Part shown: positions 35,788-46,764 of the stretch, one piece after another
Layout: every line of letters starts with the position of its first letter
Numbering within the stretch: position 1 is the first letter of the stretch
From: Turnera subulata
Lineage: Eukaryota > Streptophyta > Magnoliopsida > Malpighiales > Passifloraceae
Assembly: GCA_028386065.3 (NCBI GenBank)
Contig: JAKUCV010001759.1
Span: forward strand, 62,001-126,000
DNA length: 64,000 nucleotides
Direction: 5' to 3'
The notes under the pieces: model-generated
What the model saw: only the letters and a program-made list of their open reading frames with translations
What the model was told of the DNA's origin: nothing
Database searches by the model: none
Position numbers and translations under genes: made by a program

Positions 35788-37465
35788 TTTTTTTTTTGAT
35801 TGAAAGGCCATTTAGGCGCTAGTTATATTAAAGATTGGTAGTGGTACAATCCTCCTGTAGAAGGGTCCAAACATGTGGTGGAGGAGCTACTGTCCAAAAG
35901 ACTTGGGACTTACATTGGAACGACATGTGCGCAATCGCATCAGCCACGCGATTGCAGATCCTAGGAACATATTGGATATAACATGAATCGAATTTCCTAG
36001 ATAATAGTATGATATCCCTAGTAATAGTCCCAACACTGGATAGATCTTGAGCATTTCCTACTGCAATCGAATGCAAGAGTAGAGAATCGGTTTTGAAGAA
36101 GACAGTCGTCAGTCCCAGCTGAAGTGCTTTCTGTATCCCCTCCCGCATGGCAATGGCTTCTAATAGCAAAGGGTTTGTAATGCTTTCAATCCTTGACGCC
36201 AAGGCACCTAGAAAAACACCCTTGTGATCTCTGAAAACGGCTCCAATTCCTCCGCAGTTGTGACGTGTGGACACAGCAGCATCAGAATTGATTTTGACAT
36301 ATCCCAATGGAGGCGTTTCCCAACTTGTGGACAAATGGTGGTGATGAGAGTGATCAACCTGCCTTCTCCCGTTGTGCCTACCTGTATCCAAAAAACCATC
36401 GCAGAATTGCCTAGCTTTGTCCACAACTTCAATAGGTTCGATGTTCTTCATTTGGAATAACTTCTCATTCTTAGCTGTCTATATATAGCACATGAGGGTC
36501 AATGCCATTGCTGCATCCTCATCCTTCTCCTCTTGTAGCAGCCTCCCCAGCAGGTCAAAAGCATGCTCATCTGGCCGTATTGGTCCCGAGGTTTTCCACT
36601 TTGTCATTGCCCAGATGGTGGAGGAGTGGGAGCAGAGAAAGATAGCATGCTCCGTTTCGGGGGCGGACCCACACCGTTGGCATGTGTTGTCTTCTACAAT
36701 CTTCCTTCTGGCAAGATTTGCACGTACAGGGAGAGCGTTGTGCGCCATACGCCAACAGAAGTTCTTAATTCTGTTATGGATGCGCGCTAGCCAGAGCCCA
36801 CGCCAAGTCCTTGTAGTACCGCATCCATCAGAGGTGATGGTTTGGTCAGAGGAATTGAATGATCGCTGGGCATGATATGCACTGCGAACAGAGAAGGTCC
36901 CATACCGTGAATAAAACCAGTACCAAGAATCAGCAAGCTCACCTTGTGGTAAGGGGATGGAGCGAATCACTTCGATATCCATTGGCAGGAAAATCTCCTC
37001 AAGGCGGTCAATATTACATCTCCTAGGCTCATGCAGCATTAGACTGTCCACCGTGGTGGAGGTGGTGATCGGCTTCTTCAGCAGTATTGGTTTAAAAGAC
37101 CGCGGCCTACCAATCCATGGATCGTCGGCAATAGAGGTTGTTTTCCCATCCCCTATGGATCGTACAAGGCCCATCCGAAGAGTGTCCCGCCCGAGCAGCA
37201 AGCTTCTCCACGTGTAGGAGGGCCTGTGCCCTAGTTTGGCATGCATGAAGTCGGTATCACGGAAATATTTTGCTTTTAAAATACGCGAGCAGAGCGAACT
37301 TGGGTTTTGCAGCAACCTCCAGCCCTGTTTGGCCAGCAGTGAGAGGTTGAAGGTAGTGAGGTCACGAAAACCTAATCCTCCTTCCGATTTGGGCTTGCAC
37401 AGAAGTTCCCACCTTAGCCAATGTACCTTGTTACCATCATTGTTACTGCCCCACCAAAAGCGCAC
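35788..37465 (-). mobile_element. 5'-truncated LINE with zf-RVT and RNase H domains
   Basis: Minus-strand coding sequence: 36479-37465 holds the end of ORF2 past the polymerase core (FWWGSNNDGNKVHWLRW, then LGFRDLTTFNLSLLAKQGWR) and the zf-RVT zinc site (TCQRCGSAPETEHAIFLC). 35828-36451 is an RNase H-like domain (RVT_3: VKINSDAAVS, GGIGAVFRDHKG, NRVADAIAHMS). Both parts share one frame and are separated only by one TAG at 36479-36481 where the family has Trp. The poly(A) tail shows as a T run at about 35788-35798. The reverse transcriptase core is absent, so it is a truncated insertion. Confidence 0.85.
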
Positions 37466-37770
37466 GGGGTATTCAAGTGTAAAGAGCACGGGGCTCACAC
37501 TTGTACAAACACTTTGGTATTAATATACACTTTGCTTTCTTCCAATACCTTTCCGAGTATTCTCTAACTAGCGTGGTAGCGGGGTTTAGGCTGACTTAGG
37601 CTTGAGATTGGGATTCTTGCCTAAGTGCCGCACAGGCTATTGTTGGGGATTCGTAGTCTCGTGACAATTTGGTGGCGGAGTTTGCATTCCAAAACTCCCG
37701 GCCTGTGACAATTGGTAGCGGAGCAATATTTCCGCCGGAATTTTTGCCTATTGGAATTTTAGTTTGTACA
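37466..37770 (+). mobile_element. Possible LTR end with primer-binding-site-like motif
   Basis: Directly after the LINE is sequence like the end of a copia-type LTR: GGGGATTCGTAGTCTCGTGACA followed by TTTGGTGGCGGAG, and again GTGACAATTGGTAGCGGAGC, both similar to the tRNA-Met primer-binding site region of plant LTR elements. No coding part follows. This is a weak call. Confidence 0.35.
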
Positions 37771-37878
37771 ACGTAAATCTAATTTTGGTTTAGTACATTT
37801 TTGGTACATAAATATAATTTAGTATTTATAAGTTCTATTTTATCAATGTCTTGAATAATTTTAGAATCTGGTGATTAA

Positions 37879-38988
37879 TATGGTGAGCAAAACGTCGGTT
37901 CGGCATATACCGTGCCGAATTAGTGATCGGTACGACTTTTCCAAAGGGTTTTTTTTCCCGACCGCTATCGTGCCGAAGTACCTCCTATACCGATCAGCGT
38001 CGTGCCGATCTCTATCGATGTTGGTTCGGTCGGTATTGGAGACTGTCGAAGCCGACAACACATGCAATGCAATTTTCAGAATTCCAAAAAAAATCAAAAC
38101 TCAAATGCATGACAGAAAAACACTACAGTCTTGTGTCAGTTACATTTTCTATTCTAATAAGAAAAAAATAGACAAAGACCCAAAATAATAACAATGACAA
38201 TAAATTAAAAAAAACACACAAGGAAGGAACAACCACCAGATCTACTTCCCTCGTCTATCGGCATTATTACAACTAAAAAAATTGTTTTAGCTTAAATCAA
38301 AATTCCCCCATTTGGATCTCTTATGTCAACTAAACCAAACCGAAGATGCAAAATTAAACATGGGCTCCACCCAGTTCGTACAACTTGCCGACGAAGATGA
38401 AGACAGTAAAGAAGAAGAAGGAGAAGACGAGCAAGAAGTGGAAAATGGAGAGAGAGAACACGGGGAGGAGGAGGAGGAGGAGGAGCAGTACAGTTCAATC
38501 CTCAACACCCACAACAATCACCACAGTAACACAACCACCACAACAATCTGGCGGCTGGGCTATTTTGAGAGGGAGAGAGAGTTGACACAGAGAGAGAGCC
38601 GAGAGAGAAAGAGATGAAGTGAGAGAAGAGAGGATTAGGTTTTTGATTTTTTAGGGTTAGCCGGTTAGTGTTTTGTGTTGTTGTATTTAGGTCTGGGTCT
38701 GGTAGGTTTACTGGGTTTAGGTTGGGTCTTGGGAGAAAATTGGATGTGGGAAGGGTTGGGTTGGGTTTGGCTGGCCCAGACTGGGGGTTGTTTCTTGGGC
38801 TTGTCGGTATCGGCCTGTGCTGAATACCGACGGGTCAAAAGCCTTCCGACCGATTCTACCCACCCTTCCATTCGGCTCGGTAGGAAAATAAGGGGTGGTC
38901 TAAATTCAAGCAAATTTTGAGCCGATACCGTCGATTTTTTATCTGTATCGGTTCGAAATTTTCGGCACGGTAATTATGCTCAGCCCTA
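37879..38988. mobile_element. Non-autonomous hAT-like element, 1.1 kb, with 8-bp target duplication
   Basis: The ends are imperfect inverted repeats: left TATGGTGAGCA, right TAGGGCTGAGCA on the complement. The flanking GTGATTAA occurs on both sides (37871-37878 and 38989-38996), an 8-bp duplication typical of hAT transposons; identity runs on to 11 bp. Both ends are rich in CGGTATCGGNACGG-type words. The interior holds low-complexity GAG/GAA repeats (about 38380-38490) and GA repeats, with no transposase. Confidence 0.7.
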
Positions 38989-38996
38989 GTGATTAA

Positions 38997-39370
38997 TATA
39001 CTAAAATCAACACGGTCTCTTCCAATTTGGATAAGAAAGCTTGAAAGCTTTTTTTAAGAAAGGATATAATTGAAATTTTGAAAAGCAAAAAGATAAAAGT
39101 TATATTTTCTCCTCTATGGTCCGTTTGGTTAGGTGTAATCTGATGAAATAGGATGGAATCAAATCGAATTAAATACTTAATTATAGTAGAAGAGTCTTCT
39201 AAATCTCCTATTTAGGCCAAACCCACACATGGGCATATTGTCTAGCAATTTGTTTGTGTTTTCTTGTTTTCTTCTTTTTATTTCTTTTTTTATTATATGA
39301 ACAAAATGTGTAGGGCGTGAAGTATATGATGATAAATTTCGAAAGATTAAGGCAATTTTGTTTTTAAAGG
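38997..39370. other. Intergenic DNA between hAT-like elements
   Basis: AT-rich. A ggtccgtttggtt phrase at about 39118 resembles the terminus of common plant MITEs, but no inverted partner is visible. Confidence 0.3.
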
Positions 39371-39374
39371 ATAA

Positions 39375-39871
39375 ATAGTAAGGGTAATTCAAATATTCTG
39401 ACCGACGCCGAGCCGTTTTCCCCTCAATGCCGATCGGTATGGTGCCGATCAGTACCAACGTCGGTACGGTCGGCATAGAGCCCTACCGATACCGACAACA
39501 TAACCAAGGCTGGAACTCAAATTTTCAAGAATTTCATATGTTTGACATAACCAAGCCATGCCCAGATCCATGTTTCCTTGTTTGGGTGGGTTGTTGCGGG
39601 GAATTTGGGTTGGAATGGTTGGGCTATTGGGTTGGGGTTATTATTTTTTTTGGGTTGGGGGACTGGGGTTAAGGGTGTTGGGTTGGGCGGTATCGGCCTG
39701 TGCCGAGTACCGTCGGCTGGAAACACAGCCGACCGACTCATCATGGCGGTTGGTTCGGCACGGTATAGAAAGAGGGGGTGGCTAGTGGACTTGTCCTTTT
39801 TCCGCCGATACTGTCGGTTTAACCGCGGTATCGGCACGGCTCGGTCGACCCGGTTTTTTTGCTCACCCCTA
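39375..39871. mobile_element. Second hAT-like relic with the same CGGTATCGG words
   Basis: The right end reads GCTCACCCCTA (complement TAGGGGTGAGC), and internal CGGCCTGTGCCGAGTACCG and CGGTATCGGCACGG words match the element at 37879-38988. The left end is unclear. Its G-rich centre (about 39600-39685) contains the left breakpoint, 39627, of the 4.3-kb tandem duplication; the part from there to the right end recurs at 43924-44168. Confidence 0.55.
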
Positions 39872-40087
39872 GTTAACTTGGTTTTAACTTCACTATTTTC
39901 ATTTGAGCAAGCTGTGAGTAATTGCATGCTTATGTAAATGTGTTCCGGAATAAGATTGTCTTCGAACTATGACAGTTGTATATGGTAGTTTTCTATTGAG
40001 GCATCTGGCATTTGCCCATGGCTGTAAAAGGTTAACTTTGCCTCTCTTTTTTTCTCTCCTGTAATTGCTGGAATATTTGTTTTCAAG

Positions 40088-40181
40088 CATTGCTGATTCC
40101 ATATGAATATGCTCTAAAAGTCCAATTAGTATTCCATTGCTGATTCCATATGAATATGCTCTAAAAGTCCAATTAGTATTC
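40088..40181. repeat. Perfect 47-bp tandem pair
   Basis: A 47-bp unit beginning CATTGCTGATTCCATATG occurs twice back to back. The pair recurs at 44385-44478 in the second unit of the larger duplication. Confidence 0.85.
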
Positions 40182-40680
40182 CAGATGAATCGAGCTTTGG
40201 TAGGTTGGAAATTGAGATGGATTCCTTTGGTGAAATCATTTTAGTATTGCGTTTGTACTAAAAAGATTAAAAGAAGGAAAATACAGAAAAAGAATGAAGA
40301 TAATGCGGGGTATAATACGAAGTATATGAACCATTAATTTCAACCAAAGCCTCATATCATATATATTAAAGCGCATCAAAAGATGATTAACAACGGATCA
40401 CAGTATTCTTCAGTAGATTAAAGCATAAGACTCGGATAATATATAATCCAAAAGACAACAAACAACAACTCTAGAACAGGAAATATATATGTTCAAACTT
40501 CAAAGCCAATTACAACAATGCTTGCTGGGATATATAGGAGGACAAAGCACTGCGTAATTAACCTGATACTACTGCCACTACCAAGTACCAACTACTCTTA
40601 TTTACTAGTTGACCATATGCAGGAAATACTACTACTCCATTGGCAAATCATCTTCACTTTGGGCTCAGAGTTTGAATGAT

Positions 40681-41542
40681 TTATCCTTGGGCTGCGGCCA
40701 CTTCTTCCTCAGCTGTTAAAACAAATTACAATTGGAATTAGTGCCGGATTAAATAAATAAAAATGAACTTAATAGGTAGCTCTTGAAACATATTAATTGC
40801 ACAAGCACTATGGAGAAAGTAGCGTTAACTAATAGGTGATTAATAGAAAAAGAAGCAAATTACTTGGCTTCAAGTCATGTAATAGCAGAGGAACCGGGAT
40901 TATCTCATATCTTAAAAAAGGAGAAAGTAGTGCCTTTTTGTATGATGATTTATTTTTTGCCTTTTCCAACATGGGCTAGTATTGAATTGAAGCTTTTAAT
41001 AACCCCGCATCTTTTTGGGCTCGTAATGGGCCCAGGTTTGGTTGTTCTGGAAATATCATTTCCCGGCCCATATCCAGGAGGCTTCTTATAAACCACCATC
41101 TAAATTCTAAACCAACATATGTTAATCCTTCAATTACTGTTAAACTTACCAACATATGTTAATCCTTCAATTACTGTTAAACTCTGTTTGCCACCGCGAT
41201 CCAAGACTCTTAAAAAGCTTCTTTCAATTCTCCAAAAAAAAAAAAAAGCTTCTTTCAAATCTTATATTAGACTTAACTAGTAGCTGGGAAACTAATAAAG
41301 AACCAAAACTACCTTAAGTAAATAAATCAGGGTAAATTATCCAAAAAAAAAATCAGGGTACAAGTGGCCTCTCTCTTTTCTTTTTTTTTTTTACTACTGT
41401 CATTGTACCCTCAACTACATTTGGAAGCAATGTGTGTAAAGGGAGCAATATATGAAAATTGCCTTTTCCTGGGTGGAAAGAAATTTAACAATAATAATCT
41501 CACCGGATGGTAATTGATCATGCTCTTTCTTCCCATTAGCAG
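40681..41542 (-). pseudogene. Orphan terminal exons of an unidentified gene (unit 1)
   Basis: Two exon-like pieces on the minus strand join in frame: 41504-41542 (acceptor TATCCCAG, donor CCG|GTGAGA) and 40681-40712 (acceptor TTTAACAG, ending in TAA). Together they encode the C-terminus ANGKKEHDQLPSAEEEVAAA-Q-G. Phases match exactly. I do not recognise the protein, and no earlier exons occur upstream before the F-box block begins at about 42030. It is therefore most likely the severed 3' end of a gene cut by the duplication. It could also be two chance splice-like pieces. Confidence 0.4.
41111..41184. repeat. 37-bp tandem pair
   Basis: A 37-bp unit beginning ACCAACATATGTTAATCC occurs twice in tandem with one difference at the last base. 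It recurs at 45408-45481. Confidence 0.8.
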
Positions 41543-42467
41543 CTGGGATAATTAGTTAATCTAGGAAGCCACTGGACCAACTTATTTTTTGGGCATAAGG
41601 TTCTGTCAAATACTTTTATGACCACTTTCATGGCTGCTGAATGTCCCAACTAAAGTCCAGGCTAAAATCAGGACCAAGTAAATGCTGCAGGTGATCAATA
41701 GAAACATATGAAACATCTACTTAACTATTCACTGAACTGCTATATTCCTGGAGTACCTATTGATTCTTTTTCAGTAAGAAACACTTTATCTAGATCCCAG
41801 GTAGAGTGTCTTAGGTTGGAATCTGAATCTACCTATATTTCTGGAGTACCTATTGATTCTTTTCAATAAGAAACATCTGCTGCGTACTTATCTATCCATT
41901 GGGAAGGATGCAAACCCTCTCAATAATGGCTCACTTTCAGGATTCTACCAACTGACAAGGAAAGTTCCCCCCACCCCCCACACGCACACCCTGTAAAATG
42001 ACAGTCACTCATTTGAAGCTAAAATCTCCCATCAGGGAAAGAAATGGGCATTGCTATTCCATCCAAAAGCATAATAAACCACAGTTCTGTCATGTCGATC
42101 AAACATTGCACAAATTCCCATGTTCAATTCAATAAGGTCATGATGTGGAAAAAAATTCAATAAGGTAAATCAAGTAATCGCGCATATACCTTAAACTCAC
42201 AAAAATGCATTTTGGTTTTGAACCGCAAAGCTTGTCCTATAATTTACATCAACATAGAACACAAATTACCCTAGATAGCAATCCAAGAATACCCCCATGG
42301 TCAGAATCCAAGGTCCACGTAAGACACAAAAAGTTAACCAAATAAGAAAACAAGCCGCCAAACACTGCAGGCAACACACACCATCCAACAAAACAACCTC
42401 AGCAAAAATCAAACAAAACCATAATTAATTATCTAGAATATATTGCCAACACAATTAATTATGTCTA

Positions 42468-43922
42468 TCAACAGGTTGCTTCTTGCATCATAACCCAAGA
42501 AACGGTGCAGTCCCCATCCATAGCAGCACAAGGATAATACATAGTTACATTTCGCAATTTCAAATCCCAGATATAGATCATACTATTATGTTTGTCGAGA
42601 TAGTAGATAGAATTCCCTTTGATTGTGGGTTCAGATGCGGAACAAAACGTACAACAATCGCCGAGAAAAATGGCTTGTGCTCCTATGTCCTCCACCTTGG
42701 CACATTCCAACCTGCTGCTTCTATTCGATATTGAATCCAGGACCACCTTGTAAATTGAAAAATCAATCCTTGCAGGCCCCTCAAAACCAGTACGAGTCGG
42801 ACGAAGTGCAACAACCAAAAAGATTTCACCAAAAGATTCAATCAAGTATTCGAACCAGGAATTGCAGCTGGTAGGGAAAATTTTCTCTGGCAGTTGTGCC
42901 CTCACCATCAACCGAAATGATCCCTCCAAAATTTCAAGAATGCATAAATAACATAAATTATCTTCTGTATCGAGATTGTAACCATATATCTTCCGTCCTG
43001 TGGCCATGTATGGCCAAAAATTCTCCACGATACTTGTATAATCTACCTTGACAAACCCATCATCACCCAACTTGCAAAATATCATACATCCCTTGTCATA
43101 GTCACTAAATATTACGTGACAACTAGAATCGGACAAAGATGCTGAAAGAAGGCATTCTTTCCAACTGAAATCTGTTAAATCCATAACAGAAGGTAGTTGA
43201 ATTCTCTGCCCCGTCGCAACGTCCAGAACAAAGAACTGAACATTATTGGCACCTTCTTCTTTCACCACTAAACATCCATAAGAAGAAGCGCATATGGATT
43301 TGGATTGCATCTCTATGGGGACGATTCTGGTAGTTCCTGATCGTATACTAGAAAGAATTGGGTTTGGCATGTGCTCCCCGCCATAGCAAATAAGCCAAGG
43401 ATGTGGTGGTCGAGATTTTGATACAGGAGGAGGAGAACAAGAAGAGAGAGACAACACCGGCCGAGTACTTAATGGAGGACATTCACAGAAATCATCCTTG
43501 AGCATTAATGTTGATGACTTGTCTTTAGCCAAGGAAGGTTTGATCCAAATACCATGTAGTTGTCTCGTTAAACCACAATTAAATGTGTCATCATCAGCTG
43601 GAGAAGAAGAACCACTGCTAGTATAATAAAAAGAATGGTATTTGCCTGTTGCGATGGAGTAGAATACGGTGTTACCTTGATGCAACATGGGGATATAAAT
43701 CTTGTTGTCCGTTCCTTTAATTGCAGAGCTCTCTAACAAAGAGATGCCCTGAGAAGAAACAAAAAGCATCCTGTTCGGTGGCAAACTATCCATTCTCTGC
43801 CATTCATCCTTCTTGTCGTCCCACTTAAAAATCTGAAACTTCTTCCAATGTTGTAGAGCATAAACAACCATGACTTCATCCTTATCCATCACAATGAAAC
43901 CCTCACACCAACCGTGACTCAT
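42468..43922 (-). pseudogene. F-box/DUF295 gene, 3' portion only (unit 1)
   Basis: An open frame of 484 aa matches residues from the second part of DUF295 repeat 1 through all of repeat 2 of the F-box protein at 836-3022 (about 85-90% by eye). It opens at an internal Met (MSHGWCEGFIVMD), equivalent to MSQSWCEGFIVMD in the intact copy. The F-box and first half are missing because the duplication junction falls just upstream, replaced by hAT-like G-rich sequence. No promoter precedes it, so I call it a truncated duplicate unless it is an assembly artefact. Its C-terminus is undamaged, unlike unit 2. Confidence 0.75.
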
Positions 43923-44977
43923 TTTGGGTTGGGGTTATTATTTTTTTTGGGTTGGGGGACTGGGGTTAAGGGTGTTGGGTTGGGCGGTATCGGCCTGTGC
44001 CGAGTACCGTCGGCTGGAAACACAGCCGACCGACTCATCATGGCGGTTGGTTCGGCACGGTATAGAAAGAGGGGGTGGCTAGTGGACTTGTCCTTTTTCC
44101 GCCGATACTGTCGGTTTAACCGCGGTATCGGCACGGCTCGGTCGACCCGGTTTTTTTGCTCACCCCTAGTTAACTTGGTTTTAACTTCACTATTTTCATT
44201 TGAGCAAGCTGTGAGTAATTGCATGCTTATGTAAATGTGTTCCGGAATAAGATTGTCTTCGAACTATGACAGTTGTATATGGTAGTTTTCTATTGAGGCA
44301 TCTGGCATTTGCCCATGGCTGTAAAAGGTTAACTTTGCCTCTCTTTTTTTCTCTCCTGTAATTGCTGGAATATTTGTTTTCAAGCATTGCTGATTCCATA
44401 TGAATATGCTCTAAAAGTCCAATTAGTATTCCATTGCTGATTCCATATGAATATGCTCTAAAAGTCCAATTAGTATTCCAGATGAATCGAGCTTTGGTAG
44501 GTTGGAAATTGAGATGGATTCCTTTGGTGAAATCATTTTAGTATTGCGTTTGTACTAAAAAGATTAAAAGAAGGAAAATACAGAAAAAGAATGAAGATAA
44601 TGCGGGGTATAATACGAAGTATATGAACCATTAATTTCAACCAAAGCCTCATATCATATATATTAAAGCGCATCAAAAGATGATTAACAACGGATCACAG
44701 TATTCTTCAGTAGATTAAAGCATAAGACTCGGATAATATATAATCCAAAAGACAACAAACAACAACTCTAGAACAGGAAATATATATGTTCAAACTTCAA
44801 AGCCAATTACAACAATGCTTGCTGGGATATATAGGAGGACAAAGCACTGCGTAATTAACCTGATACTACTGCCACTACCAAGTACCAACTACTCTTATTT
44901 ACTAGTTGACCATATGCAGGAAATACTACTACTCCATTGGCAAATCATCTTCACTTTGGGCTCAGAGTTTGAATGAT

Positions 44978-45839
44978 TTATCCTTGGGCTGCGGCCACTT
45001 CTTCCTCAGCTGTTAAAACAAATTACAATTGGAATTAGTGCCGGATTAAATAAATAAAAATGAACTTAATAGGTAGCTCTTGAAACATATTAATTGCACA
45101 AGCACTATGGAGAAAGTAGCGTTAACTAATAGGTGATTAATAGAAAAAGAAGCAAATTACTTGGCTTCAAGTCATGTAATAGCAGAGGAACCGGGATTAT
45201 CTCATATCTTAAAAAAGGAGAAAGTAGTGCCTTTTTGTATGATGATTTATTTTTTGCCTTTTCCAACATGGGCTAGTATTGAATTGAAGCTTTTAATAAC
45301 CCCGCATCTTTTTGGGCTCGTAATGGGCCCAGGTTTGGTTGTTCTGGAAATATCATTTCCCGGCCCATATCCAGGAGGCTTCTTATAAACCACCATCTAA
45401 ATTCTAAACCAACATATGTTAATCCTTCAATTACTGTTAAACTTACCAACATATGTTAATCCTTCAATTACTGTTAAACTCTGTTTGCCACCGCGATCCA
45501 AGACTCTTAAAAAGCTTCTTTCAATTCTCCAAAAAAAAAAAAAAGCTTCTTTCAAATCTTATATTAGACTTAACTAGTAGCTGGGAAACTAATAAAGAAC
45601 CAAAACTACCTTAAGTAAATAAATCAGGGTAAATTATCCAAAAAAAAAATCAGGGTACAAGTGGCCTCTCTCTTTTCTTTTTTTTTTTTACTACTGTCAT
45701 TGTACCCTCAACTACATTTGGAAGCAATGTGTGTAAAGGGAGCAATATATGAAAATTGCCTTTTCCTGGGTGGAAAGAAATTTAACAATAATAATCTCAC
45801 CGGATGGTAATTGATCATGCTCTTTCTTCCCATTAGCAG
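44978..45839 (-). pseudogene. Orphan terminal exons (unit 2 copy)
   Basis: Exact second copy of the two exon-like pieces, at 45801-45839 and 44978-45009, carried by the 4,297-bp tandem duplication. Same reading and same caution as for the first copy. Confidence 0.4.
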
Positions 45840-46764
45840 CTGGGATAATTAGTTAATCTAGGAAGCCACTGGACCAACTTATTTTTTGGGCATAAGGTTC
45901 TGTCAAATACTTTTATGACCACTTTCATGGCTGCTGAATGTCCCAACTAAAGTCCAGGCTAAAATCAGGACCAAGTAAATGCTGCAGGTGATCAATAGAA
46001 ACATATGAAACATCTACTTAACTATTCACTGAACTGCTATATTCCTGGAGTACCTATTGATTCTTTTTCAGTAAGAAACACTTTATCTAGATCCCAGGTA
46101 GAGTGTCTTAGGTTGGAATCTGAATCTACCTATATTTCTGGAGTACCTATTGATTCTTTTCAATAAGAAACATCTGCTGCGTACTTATCTATCCATTGGG
46201 AAGGATGCAAACCCTCTCAATAATGGCTCACTTTCAGGATTCTACCAACTGACAAGGAAAGTTCCCCCCACCCCCCACACGCACACCCTGTAAAATGACA
46301 GTCACTCATTTGAAGCTAAAATCTCCCATCAGGGAAAGAAATGGGCATTGCTATTCCATCCAAAAGCATAATAAACCACAGTTCTGTCATGTCGATCAAA
46401 CATTGCACAAATTCCCATGTTCAATTCAATAAGGTCATGATGTGGAAAAAAATTCAATAAGGTAAATCAAGTAATCGCGCATATACCTTAAACTCACAAA
46501 AATGCATTTTGGTTTTGAACCGCAAAGCTTGTCCTATAATTTACATCAACATAGAACACAAATTACCCTAGATAGCAATCCAAGAATACCCCCATGGTCA
46601 GAATCCAAGGTCCACGTAAGACACAAAAAGTTAACCAAATAAGAAAACAAGCCGCCAAACACTGCAGGCAACACACACCATCCAACAAAACAACCTCAGC
46701 AAAAATCAAACAAAACCATAATTAATTATCTAGAATATATTGCCAACACAATTAATTATGTCTA

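Larger units (their letters stand above)
39627..43923. repeat. Tandem duplication, unit 1 (4,297 bp)
   Basis: The whole stretch recurs, with no difference that I noticed, 4,297 bp further on (from 43924) as far as the equivalent of 42892. It contains the hAT-like right end, two orphan terminal exons, intergenic DNA and the C-terminal part of an F-box gene. The junction at 43919-43928 joins the F-box codons to the element's TTGGGTTGGGG sequence through shared TTGG. Confidence 0.85.

Noticed and set aside
38312..38617. 101-aa acidic frame with Glu runs
   Set aside because: Made of GAG/GAA microsatellite inside a non-autonomous hAT-like element.
40864..41091. 75-aa frame repeated at 45161-45388
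   Set aside because: Repeated only because of the tandem duplication; no family match and no splice or promoter context.
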